A DNA stretch of 64,000 bases from Emcibacter sp048269205 (GCF_048269205.1 NZ_JBLXJC010000004.1:70140-134139); one strand, 5' to 3'. Positions 36,881 to 45,911 are shown, counted from the first letter of the stretch. Notes: generated by a model from the letters alone, not told the origin. Program-made: numbers and translations.

Positions 36881-37609
36881 ATGACCAAAGTTATTCACAT
36901 TGTCACGCCGATTATCACCCGGGGAATCCGGTCCCTGGACGATGTTGCGCCACTGGCGGAAGAGAACAATATTGAATTCCGTCATTCCCTTCTGGACAAG
37001 GGACCTTCCTCCATCGAAAGCGAGTATGACGAGGCCCTGGCCGTGCCGGATACTATTGTTAAATGTGTTGAGGCGGAAAAGGCTGGCGCCGATGCCATCA
37101 TCATTGACTGTATGGGAGACCCCGGGCTGAAGCCTTCGCGTGAAATGGTATCGATCCCCGTTCTGGGGCCGGGGGAGACGAGCATGCATGCCGCGGCCAT
37201 GCTGGGGCATAGATTTTCGGTGGTCACGGTTCTCGACAGTGTCGTGCCGATGTTGCGCAACCTGGCGAAGATCTATGGCGTGTCAGAAAAGCTGGCATCA
37301 GTCAGGTCCATCAATATGCCGGTTTTGGAAATCGAGAAGGATTTTGAAAAAACCCAGCGCCTTTTGGCGGAGGATTCACTCAGGGCCGTGAAAGAAGACG
37401 GCGCAGATGCGATTGTGCTGGGCTGTACCGGCTTTCTGGGCTGTGCAGAGAAGATTACAGCATTGCTGAAGTCGGAAGGCTATGACATTCCGGTCATCGA
37501 TCCCATTCCGCTGACGGTCATGGCGGCCCATGCGCTGACCACTGTGGGACTTTCGCACAGCAAGAAGACCTATGGGAAGCCTCGTGACAAGGAGGTTATA
37601 GGATACTGA
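36881..37609 (+). CDS. Aspartate/glutamate/hydantoin racemase family protein
   Basis: 242 residues from ATG 36881, with a strong AGGAGGAG site; the open frame extends upstream without support. The two catalytic cysteines of the family are visible: Cys77 in IIIDCMGDPG and Cys182 in IVLGCTGFLGC. Hydantoin racemases of this group invert 5-substituted hydantoins so that a stereospecific hydrolase can use both isomers. Here it fits the HyuA-like operon upstream. Followed by a strong terminator. Confidence 0.88.
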   Translation: MTKVIHIVTPIITRGIRSLDDVAPLAEENNIEFRHSLLDKGPSSIESEYDEALAVPDTIVKCVEAEKAGADAIIIDCMGDPGLKPSREMVSIPVLGPGETSMHAAAMLGHRFSVVTVLDSVVPMLRNLAKIYGVSEKLASVRSINMPVLEIEKDFEKTQRLLAEDSLRAVKEDGADAIVLGCTGFLGCAEKITALLKSEGYDIPVIDPIPLTVMAAHALTTVGLSHSKKTYGKPRDKEVIGY

Positions 37610-37645
37610 AATTCATCGGCAATTTCTGGTACTGTATGTCGATGG

Positions 37646-37674
37646 AGGCCGGGGCCGGTGGCTCCGGCCTTTTA
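37646..37674 (+). terminator. Intrinsic terminator of the racemase
   Basis: An 11-bp stem (37646-37656 with 37660-37670, one G.U pair) with a GGT loop, followed by TTTT. It separates the racemase transcript from the TonB receptor gene. Confidence 0.85.
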
Positions 37675-37720
37675 GTGCCTGCTCATCATGATGATGCGTT
37701 GGTGCTGCAGATCATGAAAA

Positions 37721-37792
37721 ACTACTAAGAATGGTAGTGGGGTATGAGGGCGAAGATGACAGGGGTACTACCGCTTTTTCTTGCCGACTACC
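37721..37792 (+). promoter_or_regulatory. Operator-like composite element upstream of the TonB receptor
   Basis: ACTAC (37721-37725), 7 bp, GGTAGT (37733-37738), 28 bp, ACTACC (37767-37772), and a further ACTACC at 37787-37792. The first two parts form an inverted repeat ACTAC-N8-GTAGT. Third member of the shared element set. Confidence 0.6.
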
Positions 37793-37903
37793 GGTATTCC
37801 CGGTTGAAGAACAAGGGGTGCAGAAGGCAAGCTGTTCACTGAAGTCACAATCAATAAATTGCCCCCAAGGGGAAGTCGTAAGTTTAGTTCAGGAGAGGAA
37901 ACT

Positions 37904-40099
37904 ATGCCAACCATATCAACATCACTGACCAGAGCACTTATGCTCTCCACCTGTGTGGCGACCATGGCCATTTCAACAACCCCCGCCTTTGCGGCGGAGC
38001 AGGAGGCGGACAGCAGCTTCACACTGGAAGAAATCGTGGTGACTGCCCGCAAGCGGGCCGAAAGCCTTCAGGAAACCCCGATCGCCATTTCCGCCTTTTC
38101 CGCCGCCGCGCTGGAAGACCGTGGTGCGGGAAATATCAATGACGTGGCCAATTTCGTGCCCAACCTTCAATATTCTTCGTCTGCTGCCGGTACGGTCGGC
38201 GCCTCCTCCTTTGCTGTCCGCGGTATCGGGCAGAGCGACTTTATCACCACCACCGAGCCGGGTGTCGGTGTCTATCTTGACGGGGTTTATCTGGCCCGGG
38301 TGACCGGCGCCGCCCTTGATCTGGCTGATGTGGAGAGGGTCGAGGTTCTGCGCGGTCCCCAGGGAACCCTGTTCGGCCGTAACACCATCGGCGGGGCAGT
38401 CAGCGTCATTACCGCCAAGCCCACTGGCGAGCTGGGCGGCAAGGCCGAGGTCACCGTCGGTAACCACGCCCGTTTCAACGGACGTTTTTCTGCGGATTTC
38501 CCGATTGTGAACGATGTTCTGGCCGGCAAGGTGAGTTTACTGACCAAGAATAGTGACGGCTATGGTTATGACAACGACCCGGCTGGTGGTGCCGGCAACC
38601 TTGGTGAAGAGGGCGATGTGGCGGGACGTCTGCAGCTTCTCTATACGCCGCAGGACAATCTATCCTTCCTGCTGTCCGGGGATCATACCCGCCGGCGCGG
38701 GACGATTATGCCGCTGGGCCGTGTAGGCTATGTGCAGAATGCCGCAAATGCGGCGTTTGATGACGGCGGTAGCAATTCCCTGGTCTCAAATGACGACCCC
38801 AATGCGGTGCGGTTTGATACTCCGGCAAAGGATGAAATGGATGTGTACGGCATTTCCCTGACGTCTGATATCGGCCTTGGCGATATGGACCTTAAGCTGA
38901 TTACCGCCTATCGGGAGCAGTCCGGCCTTTCCGGACAGGATTTTGATGGTGGATCCTCGCCCATTCTCAACCAGTTGATTGACAGCGAGCAGGACCAGTT
39001 CAGCCAGGAAATCCAGCTGACCGGCACGGCCTTTGATGACCGGCTGGAATGGCTTGCCGGCGCATACTATTTCCGGGAAACCGGCCAGTTTGACCAGGAC
39101 GTTGTGCTGGGTGGCGCACCGGTTCTCATCTATACCGGCAGCACGACGGACTCTTATGCCCTGTTTGCTCAGGGGTCCTATAGCCTGACTGAAAAGCTGA
39201 GCGTGACCGCGGGTCTGCGCTGGACCAGCGAAAAGAAAGCCGTTGATGTGGATACGTTCTTCGGCCCCTTCCAGCTTGTGGATGAAGTCCGGGACGAGAC
39301 CTTCAGTGCGATCTCTCCCAAGGCCAGTATTGAATATCAGGCCACTGACGACATGATGGTCTATGCCTCTATCGGACGGGGTTTCCGCTCCGGCGGCTTT
39401 AACGGCCGCCCGTTCGCACCGTCCGATCTGTTTCCCTTTGATGAGGAAACAACCACGGCCTATGAAGTGGGGGTCAAGTCGGACTTTTTTGACCGCAGGC
39501 TGCGTCTTAACATTGCCGGTTTCTATACCGACTATAAGGACATCCAGCTGACCGCCACGACCCAGAATGACCTTGGGCAGTTCATCGTCCTGACGGCCAA
39601 TGCTGGCAAGGCGGAAATTTACGGTATCGAGGTTGAGGTCCAGGCCATGCCGGTGGATGGTCTGTTTGTCTATGGCGGTCTTGGCTATGCGGATAACGGC
39701 AACCTTGATCCCCAGACCGGCTTCACCTTTGACACCAGCGCCGGCAAGAACTTGCCCGGGGCCTCGGAATGGACCCTTAGTGTTGGCGGTGATTATCGCT
39801 TCTCGGTCGCGGACGGATGGGCCGCCATGATCGGGGCCGATTATTCCTGGCGCAGCGAGTATGATCACCAGGCCAGTAACCAGTCAGAGACGGTCCGCGA
39901 AGACGGCTATGGCCTGCTTAATGCCCGCCTGTCCGTGGGCCCGGATGATGAAAGCTGGAAACTGACGTTCTACGGCAAGAACCTGACTGACGAGGTTTAC
40001 CGGGTTTACGGCCAGGACTCCATGTCTTCCCAGGGTGTCGCTGTGGCCTGGTTCGGCCCGACACGGGAGTATGGTGTCACGCTGGGTTTCAATTTCTAG
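37904..40099 (+). CDS. TonB-dependent outer-membrane receptor
   Basis: 731 residues from ATG 37904, preceded by AGGAGAGGA. A signal peptide ends at AFAAE (~residue 30). The TonB box region LEEIVVTARKR leads to the plug domain (FVPNLQYSSSA, GVYLDGVYLARVTGAA, VEVLRGPQGTLFGRNTIGGAV). The 22-strand barrel ends VTLGFNF with a terminal Phe. It resembles the SusC-unrelated, FecA/pesticin-type receptors common in alphaproteobacteria, which import siderophores or bulky organics. Because it shares the operator with the hydantoin-like genes, it likely imports their substrate. Confidence 0.93.
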   Translation: MPTISTSLTRALMLSTCVATMAISTTPAFAAEQEADSSFTLEEIVVTARKRAESLQETPIAISAFSAAALEDRGAGNINDVANFVPNLQYSSSAAGTVGASSFAVRGIGQSDFITTTEPGVGVYLDGVYLARVTGAALDLADVERVEVLRGPQGTLFGRNTIGGAVSVITAKPTGELGGKAEVTVGNHARFNGRFSADFPIVNDVLAGKVSLLTKNSDGYGYDNDPAGGAGNLGEEGDVAGRLQLLYTPQDNLSFLLSGDHTRRRGTIMPLGRVGYVQNAANAAFDDGGSNSLVSNDDPNAVRFDTPAKDEMDVYGISLTSDIGLGDMDLKLITAYREQSGLSGQDFDGGSSPILNQLIDSEQDQFSQEIQLTGTAFDDRLEWLAGAYYFRETGQFDQDVVLGGAPVLIYTGSTTDSYALFAQGSYSLTEKLSVTAGLRWTSEKKAVDVDTFFGPFQLVDEVRDETFSAISPKASIEYQATDDMMVYASIGRGFRSGGFNGRPFAPSDLFPFDEETTTAYEVGVKSDFFDRRLRLNIAGFYTDYKDIQLTATTQNDLGQFIVLTANAGKAEIYGIEVEVQAMPVDGLFVYGGLGYADNGNLDPQTGFTFDTSAGKNLPGASEWTLSVGGDYRFSVADGWAAMIGADYSWRSEYDHQASNQSETVREDGYGLLNARLSVGPDDESWKLTFYGKNLTDEVYRVYGQDSMSSQGVAVAWFGPTREYGVTLGFNF

Positions 40100-40142
40100 C
40101 CTTGTACCGTCCGACTTTCGGGTGAGAAGACAATAACCAATG

Positions 40143-40175
40143 TCTGAATGTGTAAAAATTTTTTACACATTCAGA
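40143..40175 (+). promoter_or_regulatory. Perfect 33-bp palindrome, likely enhancer for a sigma-54 activator
   Basis: TCTGAATGTGTAAAA (40143-40157) is the exact reverse complement of 40161-40175; the whole 33 bp is palindromic except for the central base. Its core is GTGT-N11-ACAC (40150-40168). It lies 74 bp upstream of the -24 GG of a sigma-54 promoter, the usual place of an enhancer-binding-protein site. A related element occurs at 58921-58939. Confidence 0.7.
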
Positions 40176-40231
40176 TAAATCTTATGAAGGGCAAGGCCTA
40201 AATATGGCACTTTCCAAGGGGTTTTCCATTC

Positions 40232-40247
40232 TGGCATGGAAATTGCT
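40232..40247 (+). promoter_or_regulatory. Sigma-54 (RpoN) promoter of the PEP-CTERM gene
   Basis: TGGCATG (40232-40238), 4 bp, TTGCT (40243-40247) matches TGGCACG-N4-TTGCW with the obligatory GG and GC 10 bp apart. The start would be near 40258, 80 nt before the ATG. PEP-CTERM genes in other bacteria are known targets of the RpoN-dependent PrsK/PrsR system. Confidence 0.8.
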
Positions 40248-40340
40248 TAAGAGATTGAAAATGAACAGTAATGCACAATTGAACACCGGAAAACTCTAGT
40301 TGCCGGTACAAATATTGTAGACCCATGAAAGAGATAAGTT

Positions 40341-42668
40341 ATGTCATATTCAGAGTATAATATTCCGGCTGGAAAACGTGGAAATCTGTTAAAGAAGGCG
40401 AAAATCGGCCTGCTGATGCTTGGGACCGCAATGTCGACAATTGCCTTCACGGCACCGGCCATGGCCGATACCCTTGAGGTGGAACCGGGAGAAACTGAAA
40501 CGATATTCTCTTCCTGGACAATCACGATTGATGGTTTAGGGTCCTATAACAAGGGCACCATCAATAATAGCGGGGTGTTGATCAATGATGGAAGGCTGGG
40601 AAATCACAACAAATTGAACACCCTTGCGACAGGGGAGTTTGTGAACAATCACATTTTTGTAAACATCCTCCGCGCAGAGCTGGTCAGCGAGGGCACCGTT
40701 ACCAATAATGGCTTTATGAAAAACGAAGCCGAAGCCACGATAACGGTCAAAGGGAAGCTGATTAACAATGACGAATTGATTAATATCGGCCGGGCAACCC
40801 TGCAGGTCGAAAACGGGGGAACTCTCACCAATAACGGAGAGATCACCAACTATAACGACATTGTAAATAAGGGCTCTTTCACAAACACCGGTAATCTGAG
40901 CAATGTGATCTTGTTCACCAATGATAATTACGTCACCAATACAGGCACCCTGACCAATGAAGAAGGCTCCATCCTGATAAATAACGGAACCGTAAACAAT
41001 TACGGAACCCTGGAAAACAAGGGAACCCTGTCAAATAGTGGAACCGTGTCAAATGGTGCGGGCGCCAACTTTATCAACGTGAATAGCCTGAGTGGCGGGA
41101 CCTTGACCAATAAAGGGACAGTGACCAACAAGGGTACCCTGGCCAGCACCTATATGGACAATAAAGGGCTGTTGATCAACGAGGGTGCCTTGTCCACCAG
41201 GGTGGAAAATACAGGGCAGGTGATCAATAATGCCACTACTCACATCAAATATACTTTCAATAATGATGGCGTATTGACCAATAATGCCGGCCTGATCATG
41301 GATACATCAGGCAAGTTGACCACCGAGCGTAACGGCAGTTTCGTCAACAACGGCACCATCAGCTTCGAGCAGGGCAGTATCTGGAACGAAGGGAGGATGA
41401 CCAACAACAGTGTCCTCAACATTACTAACACTGGATATGTGATCAACGACGGGGGCACATTCACCAACTCGGTTCTCGGCACCATTACCAACAATAATCA
41501 ACTTTACGTCAGAGGCGACAGAGGCGGCTTCACGAACTACGGACAAATCACCTCTACAAAGAGTTTAAGCGTTCAATCGCAAAAGCTGACCAACTACAAC
41601 AGCGTGATCAACGAGGCCGGTGGAACGCTGGGTACTGGTCCGAACGGCACATTTGAGAATGCTTACGGCGGGACCCTGACCAATCGTGGCACGATGAACA
41701 ACCTGGGTTCACTTGACAACTCGGGAACAGTGACCAATACAGGCACCGTCAAAAACTACGGCACTGTCAACAATTCCTGGGAATTGGTGAACAAAGGCGC
41801 CTTGAACAATGACGAAATTGTCAACAATAGCTCGACCCTCACCAACGAGGGCACCCTGAACAATAACGACAGATTAAACAATAACGGCTACCTCGATAAC
41901 AGGTTCGGGGCCACAGTGAATAACAATGGGACCCTGACCAACACATCGTTCCTGTTTAATTCCGGGACAGTGAACAACGCAGGTACGCTGGTGAATAAAG
42001 CCGGGGCAACATTGACCACTGTCAGGGAACTGACCAATAGCGGCACCCTGGTCAATGAAGTTTCCGGTGAGATCAATCTTCTGCAGGCCGGCAATGATCT
42101 GGGCGGCACGGTCATCAATAACGGCACGATTACACGATCTGGCAAAACGCTCAATATCACGGGCGAGCTGTCCGGCTCCGGCACCGTTGTGGCCGACCTT
42201 GTGTCCATCAGCGGTACGCTGAATGCAGGCAACAGCCCGGGCCTCATGACCCTGGACTCCGATGTCAGCTGGCTGACCGGCTCCACCATTGTCATGGAAA
42301 CCGAGGGCTATGATCGCGGAACAGGCTATGATGCCTATAACATCCTGGGTGACCTTGAAATCGAAACTGGGGTTACGCTGGACGTTGACCTGCTGGACAG
42401 TTTTACCCTCAACAGCGGCGACTGGTTTGACCTGGCCTTTATCACCGGGTCCTACAGCGGGGTCTTCGATATTCTGCCGGATTTCTGGTCCATGTCATTT
42501 GTGGAACTGGTGGGCAATCTTGACTATAGCTACGCCCTGCGCGTGACCTATGACGGTCAGCCGGACGCGGGTGATCCCAATGCAGTGCCGGAACCGGGCA
42601 CCATCGGCCTGCTGCTTTTCGGTCTGGCCGGTCTCGGCTTTGCCGCCCGCCGCCGCGCAACAGCATAA
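40341..42668 (+). CDS. PEP-CTERM sorted, Asn/Gly-rich repeat surface protein
   Basis: 775 residues. A signal peptide (GLLMLGTAMSTIAFTAPAMA) ends near residue 43. From ~55 to ~600 the protein is made of dozens of short imperfect repeats of the type N-x-G-T-L-x-N (TNNGTLTNT, VNNAGTLVNK), expected to form a beta-solenoid. Residues ~600-735 are a less repetitive region, and the C-terminus is VPEPGTIGLLLFGLAGLGFAARRR, a PEP-CTERM signal (PEP, membrane span, Arg cluster) recognised by exosortase. No exosortase is in the window. The role is probably in extracellular matrix or biofilm. Controlled by the sigma-54 promoter upstream. Confidence 0.85.
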   Translation: MSYSEYNIPAGKRGNLLKKAKIGLLMLGTAMSTIAFTAPAMADTLEVEPGETETIFSSWTITIDGLGSYNKGTINNSGVLINDGRLGNHNKLNTLATGEFVNNHIFVNILRAELVSEGTVTNNGFMKNEAEATITVKGKLINNDELINIGRATLQVENGGTLTNNGEITNYNDIVNKGSFTNTGNLSNVILFTNDNYVTNTGTLTNEEGSILINNGTVNNYGTLENKGTLSNSGTVSNGAGANFINVNSLSGGTLTNKGTVTNKGTLASTYMDNKGLLINEGALSTRVENTGQVINNATTHIKYTFNNDGVLTNNAGLIMDTSGKLTTERNGSFVNNGTISFEQGSIWNEGRMTNNSVLNITNTGYVINDGGTFTNSVLGTITNNNQLYVRGDRGGFTNYGQITSTKSLSVQSQKLTNYNSVINEAGGTLGTGPNGTFENAYGGTLTNRGTMNNLGSLDNSGTVTNTGTVKNYGTVNNSWELVNKGALNNDEIVNNSSTLTNEGTLNNNDRLNNNGYLDNRFGATVNNNGTLTNTSFLFNSGTVNNAGTLVNKAGATLTTVRELTNSGTLVNEVSGEINLLQAGNDLGGTVINNGTITRSGKTLNITGELSGSGTVVADLVSISGTLNAGNSPGLMTLDSDVSWLTGSTIVMETEGYDRGTGYDAYNILGDLEIETGVTLDVDLLDSFTLNSGDWFDLAFITGSYSGVFDILPDFWSMSFVELVGNLDYSYALRVTYDGQPDAGDPNAVPEPGTIGLLLFGLAGLGFAARRRATA

Positions 42669-42707
42669 AAAGTTCCTGACCCCGGAGGGTTAGCGCATTT
42701 TCGAGAA

Positions 42708-42737
42708 TACCCCGGCCATTGCCGGGGTATTTTTTTG
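42708..42737 (+). terminator. Intrinsic terminator of the PEP-CTERM gene
   Basis: ATACCCCGGC (42708-42717) pairs perfectly with GCCGGGGTAT (42722-42731) around CATT, followed by a run of T. Confidence 0.93.
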
Positions 42738-42805
42738 CCAGAATGTAATATGCACCCATGATTTTTTGAGCTGAGTGTTCCTGCAGGAGTGGGATATGAG
42801 GGCCG

Positions 42806-43720
42806 TTATTTCAACTGGGCGTCCGGAAAATCCCGCGCGCAGCAGGCGGCAATATGATCAACAAACAGCCTGAGCCGCGTGGACAGATAATGGTTGGACT
42901 GGAAGATGGCATAGAGGTTACGGGCTGGCCAGGATTCATATATCTCAAGCAGGGGGACCAGTTCTCCGTTTGAGATTTTATCACACAGGTAAAAGGCCGG
43001 TGTGATCAGGATACCGATGCCTTCGCAGGCGGCCTCAATCATCATTGCTGCATTATCTGCCTGGAATGAACTTTTGAGGCCAATCACGCTTTTCTGCCCG
43101 TCCGGTCCCTTATAGCTCCATTCATGGGCCCCCTTATTGCGGGTATAGGCCACCACATTGTGCCGGGCGAGATCTTCGGGCATTTGCGGGGTCCCATTTC
43201 TTTCCAGATATTCGGGGCTGGCACAGACCACCATCGGGCAGAAGGCGAGTTTGCGGGCGATGAGGCTTGAATCCTCCAGCACGCCGATCCGGATAACCAC
43301 ATCATAATCTTCTTCGGCGATATTGATCAGCCGGTCATCAAAGGTCACATCCAGGATGACTTCCGGATAGTGCCGGGCGAATTGAGCAATCGGGCCCTTC
43401 AGGTAACTGTTGCCAAACGCCATTGGCACATTGATTTTCAAGCGGCCGTGCGGAGTGGTCTTGAGCTCATTGAGTTGTTCTTTCGCCTCCTGGATATCCT
43501 CAAGCGCCCGGGTAGCTCTTTCATAGAAAAGAGCGCCCTCCTCGGTCAGGGACACCCGGCGGGTGGTCCGGTTCAACAGTTTGGCTTTCAGTTCATGTTC
43601 AAGGTTCCGGACTTGCTTGGAGACAGCCGAGCTGGTGATGCCGAGGGTGCGGGCCGCCCCGGCGAAACTTTCCTGACGGGCCACTTCGATGAAAATGCCG
43701 ATACGAGAGAGATGATCCAT
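42806..43720 (-). CDS. LysR-family transcriptional regulator
   Basis: 304 residues from ATG 43720 (MDHLSRIGIFIEV); an upstream in-frame ATG would add 16 residues outside the family fold. N-terminal winged HTH with AGAARTLGITSSAVSKQVRNLE, then the periplasmic-binding-like effector domain (HGRLKINVPMAFGNSYL). It is divergent from azoR and very likely controls it, a frequent pairing with quinone or electrophile induction. An AT-rich LysR-type box lies between them. Confidence 0.92.
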   Translation of the reverse strand: MDHLSRIGIFIEVARQESFAGAARTLGITSSAVSKQVRNLEHELKAKLLNRTTRRVSLTEEGALFYERATRALEDIQEAKEQLNELKTTPHGRLKINVPMAFGNSYLKGPIAQFARHYPEVILDVTFDDRLINIAEEDYDVVIRIGVLEDSSLIARKLAFCPMVVCASPEYLERNGTPQMPEDLARHNVVAYTRNKGAHEWSYKGPDGQKSVIGLKSSFQADNAAMMIEAACEGIGILITPAFYLCDKISNGELVPLLEIYESWPARNLYAIFQSNHYLSTRLRLFVDHIAACCARDFPDAQLK

Positions 43721-43774
43721 GGGGAAAATATATCTTATTATGAACCAAATGGAAGTAGTGACTTTCAAAAAAAG

Positions 43775-43790
43775 TATATTATCAAATATA
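43775..43790. promoter_or_regulatory. LysR-type box between lysR and azoR
   Basis: TATATT-ATCA-AATATA, a perfect 6-bp inverted repeat with T-N11-A geometry, placed 55 bp from the LysR start and 69 bp from the azoR start. Confidence 0.5.
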
Positions 43791-43858
43791 TGGCCGGAGA
43801 ATATAGTCGGGACTTAATAATGAAACAGGTAGTTTTTACCCTCTTGGAAAAGGATTGA

Positions 43859-44437
43859 ATGATGAAGCTTCTGCATATTGATTCAAGTATAATGGGGGAT
43901 AAATCGGTCTCCCGTCAGCTGACCGCCGATATTGTCGACCGGCTGAAACAGGAAAATGGCGCCATTGACATTACTTATTACGATCTGGACAAGGAGCCCT
44001 TTGCCTTCCTGTCCAGCGCGGCCTTTGCGAATGAGGCCGAACAGGCCAAAGGCGAAAAGGCTGTGCATGAATTCCTGGCGGCAGATGTGGTGGTGATTGG
44101 TGCCCCCATGTATAATTTTTCTGTCCCGGCCCAGCTCAAGAGCTGGATCGACCGGGTCGCCGTTGCCGGCAAGACCTTCGAATATACGGAAAATGGTTCT
44201 CGGGGGCTGGCTGGCGGCAAACGTGTAATCGTGGCCTCTACCCGGGGCGGATATTATAATCAGGAAAGCGGCCTATCCGCCCTCGATCACCAGGAAAGTT
44301 ACCTGAAAACCATTTTTGGATTTTTCGGGATCGATATTGTGGAATTTATTCGCGCTGAAGGCGTAGCTGTCAGTCCTGAAAATGCGGAAAAATCCATCGT
44401 GGCGGCAAAAGAGGATATTCGTAATCTCGCCGCATGA
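43859..44437 (+). CDS. azoR: FMN-dependent NADH-azoreductase
   Basis: 192 residues, flavodoxin-like fold. KLLHIDSSIMGDKSVSRQLTADIV is the FMN phosphate loop, GAPMYNFSVPAQLKSWIDRVAVAGKTF the characteristic central motif, and STRGGYY the isoalloxazine-contacting loop. It reduces azo compounds and, more likely in vivo, quinones. Two consecutive ATG codons (43859 and 43862) are possible starts after AAAAGGA. Divergent LysR regulator. Confidence 0.94.
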   Translation: MMKLLHIDSSIMGDKSVSRQLTADIVDRLKQENGAIDITYYDLDKEPFAFLSSAAFANEAEQAKGEKAVHEFLAADVVVIGAPMYNFSVPAQLKSWIDRVAVAGKTFEYTENGSRGLAGGKRVIVASTRGGYYNQESGLSALDHQESYLKTIFGFFGIDIVEFIRAEGVAVSPENAEKSIVAAKEDIRNLAA

Positions 44438-44484
44438 TGAACCGGTCAGTTAAAACTGGCAGGGCAGATATCGCAACGAGTCAT

Positions 44485-44514
44485 AAAAAAGACCCGCACA
44501 TTCCTGTGCGGGTC
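44485..44514. terminator. Terminator between azoR and the DcaP-like porin gene
   Basis: GACCCGCACA (44491-44500) pairs perfectly with TGTGCGGGTC (44505-44514) around TTCC. A-run at 44485-44490 gives a T-tract on the minus strand, so it primarily ends the porin transcript. Confidence 0.9.
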
Positions 44515-44543
44515 ATAAAGTTGGGACTATTGGAAGCCGCTGC

Positions 44544-45911
44544 TTAGAAGGCGTATTTGGTTGAGAACTGTACGCGGCTCATGTTACCGGAAAGGCCGTT
44601 CTCAAGCTCGCGTTCTGCATACATATATTCGATACCCACATCCAGCTTCGGTACCGGGGAATAGATATAGTTGGCATGGATGCTCATGGAAGTATCCGTC
44701 ACGCCAGTGCCGGTAAAGGCGACAGGATTATCCGCCTTGAAGTAACTGAAGGTGATGTTTGAACGGGATTTTTCGCCCCAGAAGTGGCGATAGGAAGCAA
44801 AGCCGCTGATGGTGCCGATGGTTTCCAGTTCACCGGTGGCATTGACTGCCGCACCGTTCACCAGATTTACACCGATATAGCGTCCAAGCCCTTCACCGGC
44901 GGTCACCATGAAGCGGAAGTCATCCTTGTCGGCAACCTTGAGTTTGCCGGACAGGGAAACCCCATAGCCCAGGGCGCTGTCATCATCGGGAACACCAAGT
45001 GTGCCTTGGTCAATGGACAGACTGCGCAGCATCCCGGCAAGGGCTACATGACCCCAGTCGGACTTCATGGTATAGCGGGCAATAACATCGGGAATGGTGT
45101 CGGTGCCGGGCAGAACCCGTGCGCCTGCGCTGCTGGTGACAGTGGTTTCCGGCTGCTCTATGGCGATTTCCAGGGGCCCGTTTTTATAGCGAACCATGGA
45201 CTGACGCACGAAGACTGTACCCTCTGCCGGACCGATAAAGTCGAGGTTCTCGGCAAGGGCGGAGACATCCTGGAATGTGGACCAGCCCTGACCGAAGGTC
45301 CAGTTATCATAGGTGATCAAGGCCTGGCGCAGACGTGGAGAATAACCGTTGGTGGTGCGTTCATCACCACCGCTGGTGACCTGGAAATCCATTTCCAGCA
45401 CGGTGCTCACGGTTGAATCACCGGCAGGTGTGCTGGTGGAAATCTTCAGACGTGTTTCCCGGGGGTTAAAATCGGTAACGGTTTGTCCGTCCCCTGTGGG
45501 CGAGACAGTGGTCAGGGACGGGATATAGAAGTCACGACCCAAATTGCCGCTGGCCGGTGCTCCGTCGGAATAATGGCTGACCATGGTGTCCAGCTTCACA
45601 TATCCGCCGATTTTGATATTGGTACTGCCGACCATGAAACCATCGGCCTGCTTGCCACCAGCGGCAGCCGGTGCGGAGCTGACCATTTTTTCCTGTTTCG
45701 TAATCCGTTTCGCCTGATTAACGATCTCGGTTTCCTGCTCAGTGAGCTTGCTACCCTGGTTATCCAGTTTCTGAAGAATTTTGTCCAGCGCCGACTCCAG
45801 CTTGTTCAGCCGGTCCTCAACGGTCTGGGCGTTTGCGGATAAGGCCGGTACAGTCACCAGCATGGTGCCTGACAACAATAGTACTCGTGTAAATTTATTT
45901 ATACCTGTCAT
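44544..45911 (-). CDS. DcaP-like trimeric outer-membrane porin
   Basis: 455 residues from ATG 45911 (GGGAGGAT upstream). A signal peptide ends in ALSANAQ (~residue 28). A coiled coil follows (DRLNKLESALDKILQKLDNQ, ~30-70), which in DcaP-type porins stabilises the trimer. The barrel starts NIKIGGYVKLDTMVSHY and ends in Phe (FSTKYAF). Such porins take up dicarboxylic and other small acids. It is divergent from acs, so it may provide the entry route for substrates activated by that enzyme. Confidence 0.88.
   Translation of the reverse strand: MTGINKFTRVLLLSGTMLVTVPALSANAQTVEDRLNKLESALDKILQKLDNQGSKLTEQETEIVNQAKRITKQEKMVSSAPAAAGGKQADGFMVGSTNIKIGGYVKLDTMVSHYSDGAPASGNLGRDFYIPSLTTVSPTGDGQTVTDFNPRETRLKISTSTPAGDSTVSTVLEMDFQVTSGGDERTTNGYSPRLRQALITYDNWTFGQGWSTFQDVSALAENLDFIGPAEGTVFVRQSMVRYKNGPLEIAIEQPETTVTSSAGARVLPGTDTIPDVIARYTMKSDWGHVALAGMLRSLSIDQGTLGVPDDDSALGYGVSLSGKLKVADKDDFRFMVTAGEGLGRYIGVNLVNGAAVNATGELETIGTISGFASYRHFWGEKSRSNITFSYFKADNPVAFTGTGVTDTSMSIHANYIYSPVPKLDVGIEYMYAERELENGLSGNMSRVQFSTKYAF

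Noticed and set aside
40143..40175. 33-bp palindrome as a terminator of the TonB gene
   Set aside because: It is AT-rich, has no GC stem followed by a T-run, and its position relative to the sigma-54 promoter fits an activator site better. A minor terminator role is not excluded.
40500..42200. Repetitive DNA that might suggest a CRISPR array or satellite
   Set aside because: The repeats are degenerate at DNA level and keep one open reading frame; they encode protein repeats and have no uniform spacers.
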